A DNA stretch of 40,306 nt from Mnemiopsis leidyi (lineage: Eukaryota > Ctenophora > Tentaculata > Lobata > Bolinopsidae), in NCBI GenBank assembly GCA_000226015.1, contig JH156181.1, forward strand, positions 22,015 to 62,320. Direction: 5' to 3'. The position numbers were made by a program, and so were the translations under genes. A model generated the notes under the pieces. The model was not told where the DNA came from. It was given only the letters and a program-made list of their open reading frames with translations, and ran no database searches. Positions 12,301-27,300 of the stretch are shown piece after piece (within the stretch, counting starts at the first letter, position 1; each line of letters begins with the position of its first letter).

Positions 12301-15300
12301 GAAAAAGAGGATTTGCTCAGACTTAAAAATTTTTAGAGCAATACCTCAAAGCAACACATCAAAGCAATTTTCCAAATTAAAAGTTGTGGTATTAGCGGAA
12401 CAGAGCAGCAGAAAATTTACTCAGTTTTTTCTTTGCTTCCATTGAACGACTGTCCACCTACAGTGTAATTAATCAAATTGAAAATTTGCACTTAGGGTTA
12501 GTCTAACTAAAAGGACGGATAACGGAGCCGCCAACTTTGGTCCTGTCCTCTGGCCAACCGAGTAAGCCCTTCATTAATTGTTCCTCTCACTGTCAGCATT
12601 GTTCCACTATTCGTCACATAATTTGAACCAAATTCAAGTCGTTACATCAGCATGTTAAAGCAACAAAATCAAAATTTTGGGAGTGCTGTTAATTTGAGAG
12701 GAATGCATAGGAATGCGGTCAGGTGACAGCTTCCTAAGTGTGGAGTATGGACTATTGCCTGGTCCTGTAATAACTCCTGGATACAGCTATTACTGAACAG
12801 TAAATCTTGACTGTAAGAGCATTTTCACCGATTCAGTGACTTCTCCTCTGATTAAAAGGAAAAGATTTACCAAGCTGGACGGTTTGGGTTTGTATGTGAA
12901 GGAAGGTGGATCTTTTTGTGCTCGTGACAATAGTTAATTGTCTATAATTGCACTAATGAATACGCGAGTGAGGTTTGTCTTAGTGGGGCATCGTGGGTGA
13001 ACTGTGAAGTTGGTCACACATTTTAAAGTAATGGGTGGTGCTTTCCTGCAGTTAACTTAATTATAAGAAAGGCTTGATAATTTGGGTTTACCCGAATATT
13101 TTTAATAGTAATGCTAAAAGTTAAAAATATTTTACGGTATACATGATTAGCGCACGAAGAAAAAACGAGAACAGCGTTACCTTATACCTTTTTTAAAAGG
13201 AATCCACATACCCCATGTGTTAAGCCTCTGAGACCAGACTGCCCTTTGAAAGGGTGAAATCGCAATAGTTTGCGATAACGTCCTTTTTCTTTGACCTCCT
13301 CTACGTCCCCAGTTGATTCCTGAGACAGCCCCCGGATCATAGCTCCACTCCCCAACTCTAATAACGGAGCTTGTAAGGTCTGTATTTGTATCGAGGGTGG
13401 TCTGCTTCTATCAACGTTCAACAGTAAAGGTTTCGAGTCTTGTCTGTGAAGAAAGTTGATAGTTCTCTGAGACTCTCGTCTCCTGTCCAACAACTCGTCT
13501 AATTCTATTGGATCCAGAGGAGTTCTCTTCACTTCTACGTATGGAAACTTTGCCACTGACACAGTTGACTCCTGCCGCAGTATCCCCTGGCCCTGCTGAG
13601 GGGACACAATGGAACCAGACCTGGATCTTGACGCAGGCGGCCCAGAAAACAGGCCAGAAGAGGTTGACTTTCTCCTTACAGATCTCATCCTAGACCGATC
13701 AGTAGGAACCTCGGCGGGACTCTCTCCAAGTCCGGCTGAAGGTGCTGAACTAGTCCGCCGTATAGCAAGACCCTGAGGTCGGGGATGTTCTGATACAACT
13801 GAAGGTCTGGAGTGACCTGGAGCAGTGTCTCGTATTGTCGGGAAGATGGATGATCTTCTGCGACCTGATTCTTCGTCTATCGCTGGGAGAGCCATCGAGG
13901 TTCTCCTGTTTGTCATCATCTTTGAGCTGTTGCGAATGTATCCCCTGGAACCTGTTTATCTGTTATATGATGGGGTGTCCACCTTTAAGCTGGGTAGTGG
14001 TCTCGAGGTGTGTTCCGCATTATAAAGTCCATTTTAGTACCCTGTCAACTTGATTTCAAATTTAAACGTCCAAAGTAGAATGATTCATTAAAGATAAACA
14101 AAAACACGGTTACACGACTAGACATATAACTGCTAAAATAACAGCAAGAAAGTAAATTCAGACTTCGGCAAGGTACGATAAGAAATAGTCTAATGGTTAA
14201 AATTCGTCCAAATAAAGAGTCAAACCAGTTTTTAAATGAAGTCGATTAGAAATCGTACAGTCTCAACCACAAAACTGCGTACCTTTTGATATAGGTGCAA
14301 ATTATTTTGTTAATTAAGTGCAATTATCGTTTTTTACATAATGAACAACAACTACCTCAATTTGGATATTAAGCTCATTGTAAAAAGCGTATCATATTAG
14401 CTGCATTTAGAAGAATTGGCTGCATTTAGAAAAATCATCATTTATTGTGGTTCTTTGTAAGAACAAAGAACCACAGAACAATTGTTGGAATCAATCTTTC
14501 ATTGTTGAAATTTTTTACAAATTGTACGTGACGCCTTAATTGTTTTGAATATGACGACTAACGATTATAATTGTCCAATCATTTATCATCAGTGAAAAGC
14601 TAATGTTCATGATTATAATGCCATGATATGCATATTGTCATACTGCAGGTTACAAGAAAAATGCCTGACAATCGGTTCGAATTTATCAGATAATCCCATC
14701 AGTATCAAAACAAGGATATAACAAGGAATAAACAAGGAATAAAGGTATAAATAAGAAAAGCACTTAAACTAAAAGTAGACTATTTAATTTGCTCTAACAT
14801 CATTGCACAAAATATATGAAGATAGCATTTATTTATAATATATGTATAAAAATATATGCAAATAAAGACAGCATTTTGAATGAAGCAAATAAGAGTTCGA
14901 TGTTCTGTTAGGTAACATAAGTTTAAACGAGCTATTCAATTAACGTTGACGTTTATGAATTATGAAATTGTAAAAAATATAAACGAGACCTCATTTCGAA
15001 GGAAATTCCAATTGCTAATTTGTTGCAGCCACCATAACTGTTTTAATTACCCATGTATGAATTTTTAGAATTTTTCGGTTACCATACAATTAAGCAGTAT
15101 CAATGTCCTCGACCGTTTTATTTTGGTGAAAAATATGCATTACAGGCCTCTTTAAAGCTAAGGTAACCTGCATGCTTGAAGCAAATTTGGTTGATATTTT
15201 GCCACTAACTACCCAGGTAATTATTGTGGCGTCTATAACTGCCGTACTGCAGTGCACAGCGCAGAGAAAAGTTTGCAACATCATAAATTGTAGAATCTGA

Positions 15301-18300
15301 ATCAATAAGGCATATATGTTTCTCTATTTAATTCTGTTCCTGTCCACCTGTTTAAATTATTTAAGTAGCCACTCAGTAGCCACTTAGTTTCCTGATTTTG
15401 GAGTATCATTCGTGTTTCTGATATTTGGGTTAAATCAAACTCTTCTAAGCAGCCACTCAAGATAGAATAAAATCAATAGAAAAAGTCATGCAATCCCTAA
15501 AACATATTTACCCTGAAGAATCCAAGCCAGGACATTGCTGAGGAGGATATTAACTTTCCAACACCAACATAATTGCTCGACACTTCATTTTCTTGATCTG
15601 CACGCTTCAATTTTCTTAGAAAAGCATCCCCAGCTGCCGAAGAAGCCAGTTCTGCATTTTCTTCAAGTTCGTGTAGGTCCTCGTTGTCATCATTTCCCAT
15701 CACCACGAACAACAACCCGCTTGATCCTCAATTAGACAAAACAACAACAAAAATGCGAAAGATAAAATACGTTTAGAATTCAGTCATGATTGTGCTATTG
15801 AACAAAGCTGCGCTTTCAAAAAATTTCACAGCAATCGTCTGTTCCAATTAAGAATGATTTTGAAACCGTTCCGATGGATGAGATCACTTCAGTCTGGAGT
15901 CAGGAAATGTAATCTTGGTGAAGCATCACCAGTGTGGAATACAGATGTTTTATTCGGCATGAGAAATTTACCATCATAATGTGGGAGGAAAATCGTACGT
16001 GACCCGGATCTGTATCGATCTATCGAGCCAAAGAAATTTCGTAGATATCTTTGATTGGGAAAGTGTAAAAGTGGATGTGTAAGTATATGAGACTAAATTT
16101 TTGAGTTAGCCATTGAGCAGCTGACTCATTAGCCATATCCTTGATTTAACTAGGTTATAAACTAGAAAACAATTAGTTATGTTATTAAAATCGAGATATT
16201 GTATGATTGTTATTAGCCTTTCATTAGCCTCTCGAGATCTTTTTCCCTTACCCGCCAAAAGAACAATTTTCTGAGGAAAGTGCTGCAACAAGAAGCTTCT
16301 TCCTTCAAACTGTTGGGTTTGTTTGGCGGTGTTTCATTCTCTATATCAGCTACTTTCACAGCTCTATTCAGTAGTGTCTGAGAGGGATCCGTGTTCCCTT
16401 TCTCTGTATCTCGTCTCATTGTGTCATTGTGCAACTTAATACAAACGATTGACAAATAGATCCGCGATGGTTATGAAACTCAGCAGATGAACACAAATGC
16501 GGAAACACCCAAATCGTAGAGTGCCGTTCTATTTGCCATGATTATGATTGTTATGGACAAGCGATCATGCAGGAGGGTAATTAACCGTCAATAATTATTA
16601 ACTCTTGCTGTATATTCGTTGTCTGTGTCAACCCGTAGCACTAAGCTGGTCACTAGTAAACTATTATTGATGCCGATTGCCGGATCAATCCCAGATAGTA
16701 TGTTATTATTCATTATTATCGATTAGCAATCATGATTACTGTGCTATTAGACATCACTATCACAATTGCAACTTGATATTTTGTGGGTGGTTCCTACTTG
16801 ATTTCCCTGCTGTGAAATGTAAAAACTCAGCCTTAGTTGAACAGCTGCAGGAAAAGCAGTTACAAGCGTGGCCAATTTCTACCCAACTCTAGTGATAATA
16901 TTGATACAGCTTAAGAGTATTTCTGGCTAGGTATGTACGCTATTTTCCCATACAGCTTATATGGGATATACATATTATAGTTGGGTGCGATTTTTCAAAG
17001 TCTCTTTAGAAAACATACGTGCATTTGTAGGATTTTACGATACTTTACAAGATATGCAAATGAGGGATCATGGCTTCAACCTGTGTGTACAAATTCCAGA
17101 TTTTTGGTCGATGACAAGAAAGATTAGAGTGTCATAGATTATATAGCACTGCGATGTACAGGACATCCTTTGATCCCCCGATCAGAAACTATAACTGATC
17201 ATATTCTTAAAATTAGCCTGCTTCCCAACGCTTGCTTTCATTTAGCACAACCGCCATTCAGCTCGGCAATAAAAAAGCAGATTACAGCTGGCTAGTCACC
17301 CACTATGCATATCGGAGCGGCGATTGAAGAGCTGAAAATCTCTGGAGGGTGTTCCCCTGCTTCCTGTAAATTATTTCTGTTACTGACTGATCAGAAATGT
17401 GAAGGAGAAAGGCCGGTAGCCTGCGTGGAGGTTCACGAACTGTCCGATTTGTGGCTTCATCTCCTATCCGGCCATCAAATATTGGCTGACTTCCTTATAT
17501 GGTAGCGTTGTTCAACTTCCTTATTTGGAAGTGCTTGAGTAGCCTTTAAGTAAATGCCTGCTCTCAAATAAAAAATTGGGACCTTTCACGAGATTTTAGT
17601 AACTTTCACCTTTGGGTTTGTTGTTGAAGTTAAGGAGCCATCACTCCACAATGTCCATCAAGACACTGCGACAATATTTAAGGGCAGACTTTTACATTTT
17701 ATTTTTAGACGGTTTGGTTTGACAGAAATTGACCAGACGATTTTTTCTAAATTAATCTAGGTGTTAAGACTGCTTAAAAGGATTGTGATGGAAGGAAGGA
17801 ACTGAAGATATAAAGGGTTTAACTGAAATATAAAAGGTTTAGACATTCACCCAAATAAATCCTGATCAGTGATCTCTCTCTTATACGGTTTTAGACTGCA
17901 AAAAGTGCCCTCTTTGTGAGATTTTTATAAGTTTTCCCGCTCACAAGATATCAAGGCTGCTCAAAGGCGAGTACATCTGCGAGACTGATAAGTAACAAAA
18001 CGTGTCTAGACCAGTGCAGCACAGCGGCATGCCGACAATTTCCACAAGTTCAGGTCAGGTTGAAGGAAAGAAAATTCCGCTACACGCACAGAGAAGGCCG
18101 CCCTTGCTGTTGATATCGAAACAAGGGCATTAAGTTAAGCAATATAACGTTGTCTAAGGTTCAAGAATGATCAGCAATTTCCGAGGTACAAACATGTTGG
18201 TAAGAGATGTTGGAAAAGAGCAATACAAGGACTTACGGGTGCATCTGTGAGAAATGCTTCGGAATCAATCTTGCAGGGATCCTTTACGGTAAAGTTTACC

Positions 18301-21300
18301 TCCTCAGACTGTTCAGATTCCACGTAGGACGACGGTCGTTCGTTAAGCACAAGTCTGACTGACTGTGAGAGTACCTGATTCTCACGACAAATTGGCATGG
18401 AAGTGGACAAAAGGTAGGGCAAGATATCAGGCTACAGGTAAATCTCTTTGTGTAGAAAACGGAAAAGAGATGACAAATGTATTGATCATCCGAGGTGGCG
18501 AGCGACATAAGGATGCTGATGTATTGAGCATGGGCCGGGAATCAGGCAGGAAAATAACAAATTTCAATAAACAATTTCTCTGCAAATCCGGCTGGGCCAG
18601 ACACGCTGATGATTTGTTATACATTAATTATTTCGTTTTAATCCTGATACTCTTACAAAATATTGATCCTTGGATCCGGCAAAATAGATTATCGCTGTTT
18701 GGAACAGACTGTACATTTTGTGTGTCATTTTTTGCAGAATGTATTACATTTTATTAAAATGGTGCATGCCACTTTATTTAAAGGGAAATGTGTAACTCTA
18801 TGAAGTTCTGAAGACAGTTTTGAAGCCTTCTGACATTAATTCTCGAGATAGTTTTCATATCAAACCATTAAAAAGTTTATAAAAAGGATGTATCAAAACG
18901 ATGCTATTAAAGATCAAATCAAAATGCACCAACAGGAAGAGAAGCTGACATTTAAGGTACAAAAAGAAGACAGCAATCAAGCACCACTCACCGTAAAACT
19001 AAAATCGAACTGGCGTTTCGAGTCCGGAATAAGCACGATGGTTTCAGACACTCCATTCTTGTGCTCCATCCCACAGAGACCCAAGGAGGGTGCGCGTGTG
19101 TTCAAGTCACACTCTCTTTCTACATTCAAGTGAGGGGGACGTCCAGCTACAAACAGTACTCAGATCAAACTTAATGAATCACCGAAAATGACGAACAAGA
19201 CTCGAAATATTTGGTGAATTGTTCGACTTCAGCGAAGCTCTACCAAAGCAAATATCTGGAAGACCATATCATGGGAGAAAATTACCGTCAAATTCTGCAC
19301 TACACGCACACATATAATTCTGGATACGATGGACGACTCTATACAACTGGTGGGAGCGCGTCTTTAGCAAGCATGCATTCTCCTTGCTGACACTTAATGA
19401 AGTTCACGGACGGTTTAGGGGATATAGGGAAACGAGCGTCACAGCTCTCAACAACTCTGCCCAAACGAAATAGTTTGACTGGTGTATACTACAATGTGCC
19501 TAAAATAAGTGACACGTCCTTAAGGGAGCACAATGTGCGATGTGAAAGATTGGAACACGTCAACTAGCTATATATCTTCCTTTATCCCTCGTTGCCTCGG
19601 CAACGCTCCAACCCCGCCGGACGATGATCACCTTGACACTGACTGAAAGGTTCGACAGTTAGAGCAACTAAAAGCGAGATGCGCTCTCCGTGTCAAGATC
19701 AGGGTGGAGCGAGCCGTGTGGAGGATTCACAGATGTCAGAGTACGCGATAACTAGTTGCAACTTTTCCGTTAGTACAAAAGTGACAAAATAGAGTGCAGT
19801 GTGGGGATGCTTGCACCAGTCACCAGACTTTTGGTTATTGTGAGTCATATCGTAACTTTTAGCACTTGTAATAGATTTACTGGGCCGTTATGCCGAAAAA
19901 GGCCACTCTAAAATATGAGTCAAAGTTCCGTTGAGGACGTTCAAGAGAGAAACCGTCATACCAGAGAACCAACCAGCAACCTGTTGACTGAGAAAAGATC
20001 ACTGCTCGACTTCCCAAGTTGTCACAAACAGAATTAGGAGGTAAGGACTAGGCACAGCAAAGAGACAGTGGTCACTACGCACTAGGGTACAGGCAACGCC
20101 GAAATCTTACTGCAGGATCCGTCAAATTATTTTCAAATGTCCTGCGACTTTCGGGGTCCTCACTTTGGAAGCACTGAACTGTTCGAACTAGAATGATCGC
20201 CTCTCCGAAAAAAAAGCACAAAGCCTTACTAAAGGGGAAGCATATGATGGCCGCACCGCAACGCAAAGACGCAGAAATTGTCGTACCAAAGAACGTAAGG
20301 GGTTGCATCAGAGAAGAGAGCCGTAATGGCCAGGACTCACCAGACTCCAGCTCTCTAAATTAGCAGGAATTTTGACACAACCGCGATCTCTGCTTGCATA
20401 TTCTTACATATGTACACCGACCAGGAAGTGACAGTTAGAGGAAGTGTTTTAACGGAGTGCAGGGAAAACTTAGGGAGGATTTGGTCTTGTGAGAAAATGC
20501 TAGTTATCGCCAGGACTACAGTAGTACAGTTGTCTGAACTTTGGTCTGTATCGACAGTTTTTGTATGGCTGGAATAAGAAAACAAAAGCGAAGGGATCGC
20601 CGGATTGAATTATGATCCACTAATTTATTGACAACTATCAACGTAGTCGGTTAAAGAATTCGACATATCATTGTTACGAAAGAGGCAAAAAAAGTTTTTC
20701 TTAAAATGCGAGGCCTATATTAAGTCCAATCATGAATGTGATAAACTGGTATTCTTGTCCCGGTGAAATTCTCAAGTGTCTATTATAGAAGTCTCGTTTA
20801 GACGAATCATGCCATCAGCAATAACGAAAAGTTTAATAACATGATATGTCACCTAATTACAAACACCGACAGAATCCTTCCTTTCATTTTCAAATCATAC
20901 TACGAATGACAATTGAACCTGGCACGAAATTAAAAATGAACGTAAATTCATCAAAAAACTACCCGCCTCTGCTGAGCAAGAGTCCTGAAGCGTTGAGTAA
21001 GCAGTAAGTGGTAAGTACCCTTACAATCGATATCTAAATCTGTCAACACCAGAAGTGAAATTACCAAAGGTAAGCGTGTGTCACAAGTTTAGCGTCTGTT
21101 CCAAGTACTGAATTAAATACTGGCAAAGTTAAAAGTCAAACACCGACAGTTCAGACAGCCCTTAAAGTACAGGGAATACCAATAAGGACGCTATTGCCAT
21201 AGCAACAATGTGCAGCTAGAAGTCTGACTAGAAATTTCGCCTTCTGAGCCTTAAGGATGTACCAATAGATATGTTGACAGCTTTAAAGTGGTGATAGCCG

Positions 21301-24300
21301 CATTTGTAATAAACTTATTGGTCCTTGGAAAGACTCTATTTTTGAGTTCGTACTGAAAATATCAAATTGACGCGTGAAATTGTGAAAAACCGTGCAGTAG
21401 CTGTTGTCTCCGTTATTTATTTCGGGACAACTTGACAACTTGTTATAAGGTTATAGACAGGGCTGGCTATCCGAGTCGAGGGCAGTGGCAATGATGCACA
21501 AACCTTACGATAAGATTGCAAAAATTGACAATCAGACTGTTTTCGATGCAGATCTTGCCAATTAGTTCGTGAGCAATTTGAGCAATTAGACCGAGACGCC
21601 TTTAGTGAACTACGACAACAAAAACTTTGATCAATTGATCAGAGACAAGCAACGAAATTGAAACAGCAATTTTATCACGTAGGTCGTAGGGCTCTCAGCA
21701 CTATTTATAATGATAAAGCGAGTAATTAAATCATGTGTTGGTAAGGCTTACAGCTGTAGACACTGTTGAAATAGGGTTTAAAATGCGGTCTACAACATAG
21801 ACCCTACATTAGGTTGTTAAGTATCAAGAATTCTTCAATGTAATACTGAATTGTTAAGGGTTTAACGAGAAACGTCTGCAGATATTCAGTATTCATTCTG
21901 TTAGATGTTATACTACAATACTGGTATGAAACTTGTAGATATTATACAGCATGATAGGTATGTATGAATACTTGTTGGTATGACTTCCTGACAGTTATGT
22001 ATAATTTTAAATTGAGCTGCAACAATTTAAATAAAATATATTCACAGGGGCTATTGTACGCGGTGAAATCGAAATTAATGCATATATTACAGTATGTTGA
22101 CTTGTTAAGCGAGAAAAGGAAAACATTCCTATTGCAGAAAGCAAATGAACTTTAATAATTTCACATCACATAGACGGCTTGAATATAGATTTGACTTTTA
22201 TCTTGAATAAGATTCATTACCATCTTATGAAAAAAAAGAAAGGGAAGAATACTTTATCTTACACGAATAGTTTAACTACACACATAAACTCCGGCATGGC
22301 GAAAGTATAAATGATTTAGTACCTGCCACTAGTTGCAGTAATTGACTGTCGATTACAGTTTTACAAGCCTAACGGGTTACAACAACCCGACAACCCGACT
22401 ATTCAGCACGATTCAATAGTTCAGTTTCTCTCAACGAAGAGAAAGGTTGTTAAATTAAAGCTCGGAAATTTCTCACGACCAACTTCCGGGAGCTTGAAGT
22501 CAGAACAAGCAACTGTACTCTAATCAGTTAATCGGGCAACAAATTTTTTTTGAAGTATTAAGGGGTTTTAAGATCGGTTAAATTTAGATTCTGCTAAATT
22601 GCAGCTAGCTTACATATAAATCATCTATCAACGAAGAGGAATATGGGAATTATTAATGAACACCATCGTTTGCATAAAGACCGTCTATTGATGTTGTCTA
22701 GATCAGCCTTGTCAAATTCCGTTTCGTAAAGATATGTACTTGACCATTAAAAGACCTTGAATGTCGCAGACGAATATAATCTCTGATATTCTTCGTTGGG
22801 ACTAGGCCACATGTTACTGACGGACCGCGTGATTTCGATGATTAGCAACCAGAATCGACAACTTTATTTTGTCACTTCCCGTTTCACGTTCGATAATCCT
22901 TATATATAACTAGGGTATATATTTAATATATATATGCAGATCTCGGGAAATACGTGACAAGAAACCGGGCTACAGCACGGCTTCATTAAATCGCAAGATT
23001 TCTATTATTGAAGCTTCCCCTTTCTCGGTCCACGACTGGTGGACTTCAAGCCGCATACCTGTACAATCTCGGCAGGGTAGCTGTGAACAGAATGGAGCTT
23101 CACGTTCAAGTGCCAAGTAATTTAGCACTGCTAATACTGTTGCTATTGGGCATGTTTTCTCGGCCATGTGTAATGGTCGACAATGTGTCGTTACAGGGAA
23201 ATAGGTCATTCATGACTTTTCATACAAGGATTACAGACTAAACTATGGCGGATTTCATTGTGATTTCCCAGGTTTAAACCATAGCTGATAAAGCTTTACC
23301 AAATAAACGCCCTGATTCATTTCATGAGTTTGTTATTCTGAAGTGCATCATATCGTTTCAGTCACCACAGTATAAGACACAGGCATTCCAATCTGTTGCA
23401 AATAATCAAATAGAATGACAGTGGTGACATGAGGGGTACACCTTCGTTCGTACAAACTACAAACTACAATCCAAGTCTCACAATCTAATCTTGCCAAGCA
23501 GCAAACTCAATATAAGGGATTTGATCTGACTACATTCTCGTCGTACGTACGCCAAAATGAATTGTTCAAGATATTTGTTCAACTGATGAAAAGTGAATGC
23601 TGATGAAGACGTCCTGAACTCAGTGATTCGTGTTCTGAAGCCTTTACCTCGATATGTTAAACTGTAGCCATGTTTACTGTTAGCCCTGTTTAAATAACCG
23701 TTGACAGCCCACCTACGGTGCTATAAGTTACTGGCAATCCTCAAGGGGGCTGAAAGATATAAGTTTGTTCCGTGAATAGATGCGTGTTTCATTCTTGTCT
23801 TCCAAATTGTCCGCTTTCAGACAGATATGTACATGAAATTTTTCAACGAATGCTGCTTAACCAGAGCTTAAATTAATCAATAAACCTCAGCCAAATGGAT
23901 GAAAAGTTAGCACAGCTGTTTATTGTATCTAGTAATAAATTACTACGAGTTACTTTCTATAGTAGCTATTGGTTAGTTACTATTATAGTAGTAACTGGTT
24001 TGTTGCCTTACCTAAAGAGCATTAACGAATAAAGCTTGAACATCAAATTGGTTTGTTTCCATCAAAGCATTGAATTTTAAACATCAAGCTGGTCTGTTTC
24101 CATGAAATCATTAGGCTACTTACATCGTATTTCCTGTCGTCTAGGTTCTGAGGTCCAGATGGATAAGGGGAAAGTTGATAGCAAGGTATCAGGAGCTCCC
24201 CCTCCTCCTGCCTTGACGCTTGTCCTGACATTCCTGAATCCTGCTCTCTTGGTCCTTTCTAAGATTCAAGCGTCCACGCTCTTATCGAAATCCGCCTGCT

Positions 24301-27300
24301 CTTGTAGTGGATCTAAAAGAGTTTATAATCCTCCACCTCTGTTCCAAGGCCACCGAAGTTAAGTATAGAACCGGCTGTTATTAGAAATTCTTGGTTCGTC
24401 TTAATCGATTTATTATCGATTGCTAGTTCAGAATGATCTCCTCTTTTATCGAGTGGAATTGCGTAAAAGCTACCTCACTCATACACCCATACGGTCTTCA
24501 TCTTGCGTTTATCTTCCATGGTCAACGTATTTCCCTTGGGTGTTGTAAGTTTGACAGACATACTTTGAGGAAGATTTTTCATCACGTATGTTTAAAATAA
24601 TGTCTTGTAACTAATTTAATCGTTGACAAAACCTTCAACAAAAAGTTCTCCGACGTGCTAAAAAAATTTAAAGTATGTTTAAACTTGCGAAAATCAAATT
24701 GTAAGCCTTTTCAAATCTATCATACACGTCTAGTGGATTAAAGATATTTTGTTAGGGAGTACTTCGCCAAAATAAATTTCTATATCCAGCATTCATGTGG
24801 TCTAACTAAAATTGGTTAGTTTTATAGCAAAACAAATCATGTTCTAGTATAAAAGTTTAAAGATATGTCAGATACTGAAATAAAACAGAAATTAAGTTTA
24901 ATTTGTAACTGATTACTGAGATTCGGCACAATACAAATTTCCTTGCATATAAGGCGGATATGGCGGCACAAAATGATCCATTGATCCTATTCAAGAAATT
25001 GTTTGGCATACGTAAGCACTTGATAAATCATAACCGTCACGTGATTCATGTCACGTACGGCTCAATCGTGTTGAAGATCTTGTAACAGATTGAAATAATC
25101 ACAGTAACACAGTAACGAAATTAATAAAAACAGAATGATAAGGCTCACAAATAATTAAGTAGAATCGCGGATAAGAAAGCTATGAGCAGAACTAGAAGCA
25201 CGCGTTGTTATGTTCATCCTGTCAAACGCTTCCGCTCATGGAAGAGATCTCGAGAGATTATACTCATTTCAACACCTCACTTCAAGCTAGCTTTACTCTG
25301 AGTTAATTACTATTATAATTCTCATGCAGATATCTTAAAGGTATAGCAGATACTGACTCTAACTGGTACAGCGTGCATCATTATTACATCTCTCTCGGTC
25401 CTGAGAGAAATACACTATAATTCGCAACATTTCTGTCAGAACCGCGCTTAACTAGAATAATCGACTAATGGATAATTAAGTGCTTTAGGAATCTTTTAAT
25501 TCTTTACATCGACCTGGGAGCCTTAACCACTACTTAAACGACTAAACGATACTAATTTTCTCATTGATAAGACAGCATAACTGAATAGTGTCAATCGTGA
25601 TGGTTCATAAGGAGGCACATTCGGACATTCGTGAAAATGAAGAAATTGGAAAATGAGGTATAAAATTTTGAGCAATGAGCAAGAGAAGGTTTCAACAAAG
25701 AATATTCAGGAAATGGTCGTGAACAGTTGTAATATATCCTGAAAATGAGCTCTACACTGCCATTAGAAATTATAAATTTCAGATATTGCTCCTAAGAAGG
25801 CAGTAGTTATATAGTGCTTATACGCCAAAACAATAGCATGTAAACCGTCTTGACATGATCTTAGCATGCAGAAAAGGCGATGAAGTATTCGAGAAAAAAC
25901 AATAAAATTATGTCAAGAAGGTAGTATAAAAGAATAATAGTAATAGGTGCCAGTGAGGTAACTTAGTTGATGTTTTGTATGCATGGGTCGTGTCACTGAT
26001 CTTTTTAAACTTTTGAATGATGTCTTTATGTATATAATCAAATTTCTGATAAATGTTCATTGTTCAAATGCTAAATATGGGCACATGTTATTAAGATGAC
26101 TGTTTCAAGAAGGGTCTTGAAACAATTTATAATTGATGTCGGGCATTCAGAATTTTCTGAACTTTGGTTGATCGATCTTAATTCGTTAGTATGTCATAAA
26201 CTACAGTTTTTATCCATATCATAGGTAATCAGGGTATGATGGATATTCATTTTGAAACATATTGTGCTCCGGAAAAACTCTATCACAATAATCAGTTATC
26301 AGGACTGTGAAATCATAATTTTGATAAAACGTAGAAGAAAGATAAAATCTTACAAGTTGGTAAACCAGTGCCTTACAGAACTCATGGCTCTTTGAAACTC
26401 TCTCTTGTATAAGTGTATGTCCCATTAGCAGAAATGTATGTCCCGTTAGCAGAAAAACAATGAGGGAGTAAGGACAACCTTGTAGCTATAGTGTGAATGG
26501 CAATTAGGTACGGTTAGATCTTGTATGTTCATAAGAGAACTGTCATGTTGCCATTTCCTTGAAGGTTAAGAGAAGTGAAGTGTATGAACTATGACCGTGT
26601 GAGTGTCAAGTAATTGGTAACAGATTTTTTAAACTTTCAACTTTGGATGATATCTATTCTGCATCAAAGGTTGACTTCACTATGTGTCAACTGTCATTAT
26701 GATAGGTATTACATCTACAGCCCCCTAGACAATTTCCATTAGTCTAATCTAAAACTTGGTCTCCATTCCATATTAACTAACAGTCATCACCTCTCTGACC
26801 CACTTTCCAGGAAAGGTGGTCTCCACTCTTCATGTTGAGGTGGTCTAGGTTTCTAACACTGAACAATCTAATTCAATTGTGCCGTCTGTCATCAAGACAT
26901 CACTTCTCCGAGAAAATGGGTGAAATGATTAGCGGAGTTATAACTTCAAGATTATCTAATATCTTGATTTTTTATAGCTTGTAAAGTTCAAAATGGAGCC
27001 GGTAGACGTGGTCACTTTAAGTTTCTGCCCATCACAAGATCACAACAACATGCTGCTGCAGTGATCACTACCTGCAGCTCTTACAGTTACTTTCTGGTTC
27101 CTTGGTACGTGACCTTTATTTAGCAGAACCACAGGAGACTTGTCAACACACTATTATGCTTGTTACAAGATGTTTCAATCTAACCAGACTTTTGTCCAGC
27201 TCTGTTACACTTGAGAGGCTTCAACAGACCTCCTATGTTGGCAGGATCACAGCAGAGCCACCTGAACTGTCGTTACAAGCCTAAATACTGGACCTGCTGT

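Noticed and set aside
17305..17505. Plus-strand 66-codon frame
   Set aside because: No domain, no promoter or splice evidence; length expected by chance.
18365..18757. Plus-strand 130-codon open frame
   Set aside because: Overlaps the antisense candidate exon at 18237-18398, has no recognisable domain, and its second half is AT-rich hydrophobic filler.
20338..20410. Minus-strand open stretch ending ESWSL at a GTGAGT donor in phase 0
   Set aside because: No ATG in frame after the upstream TAA and no phase-0 acceptor; may be leader sequence only.
23008..23241. Small frames on both strands: plus-strand MELHVQVPSN with a leucine-rich stretch, and minus-strand MAEKTCPIAT ending at an ACAG|GTATGC donor
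   Set aside because: They overlap each other. The minus donor is phase 1, unlike the series, and the plus frame has no support beyond a hydrophobic run.
24011..24053. Minus-strand MFKLYSLMLF with TTTAG|GTAAGG donor
   Set aside because: Exit phase 2 has no matching downstream acceptor in the N-region, and the peptide is too short to support.
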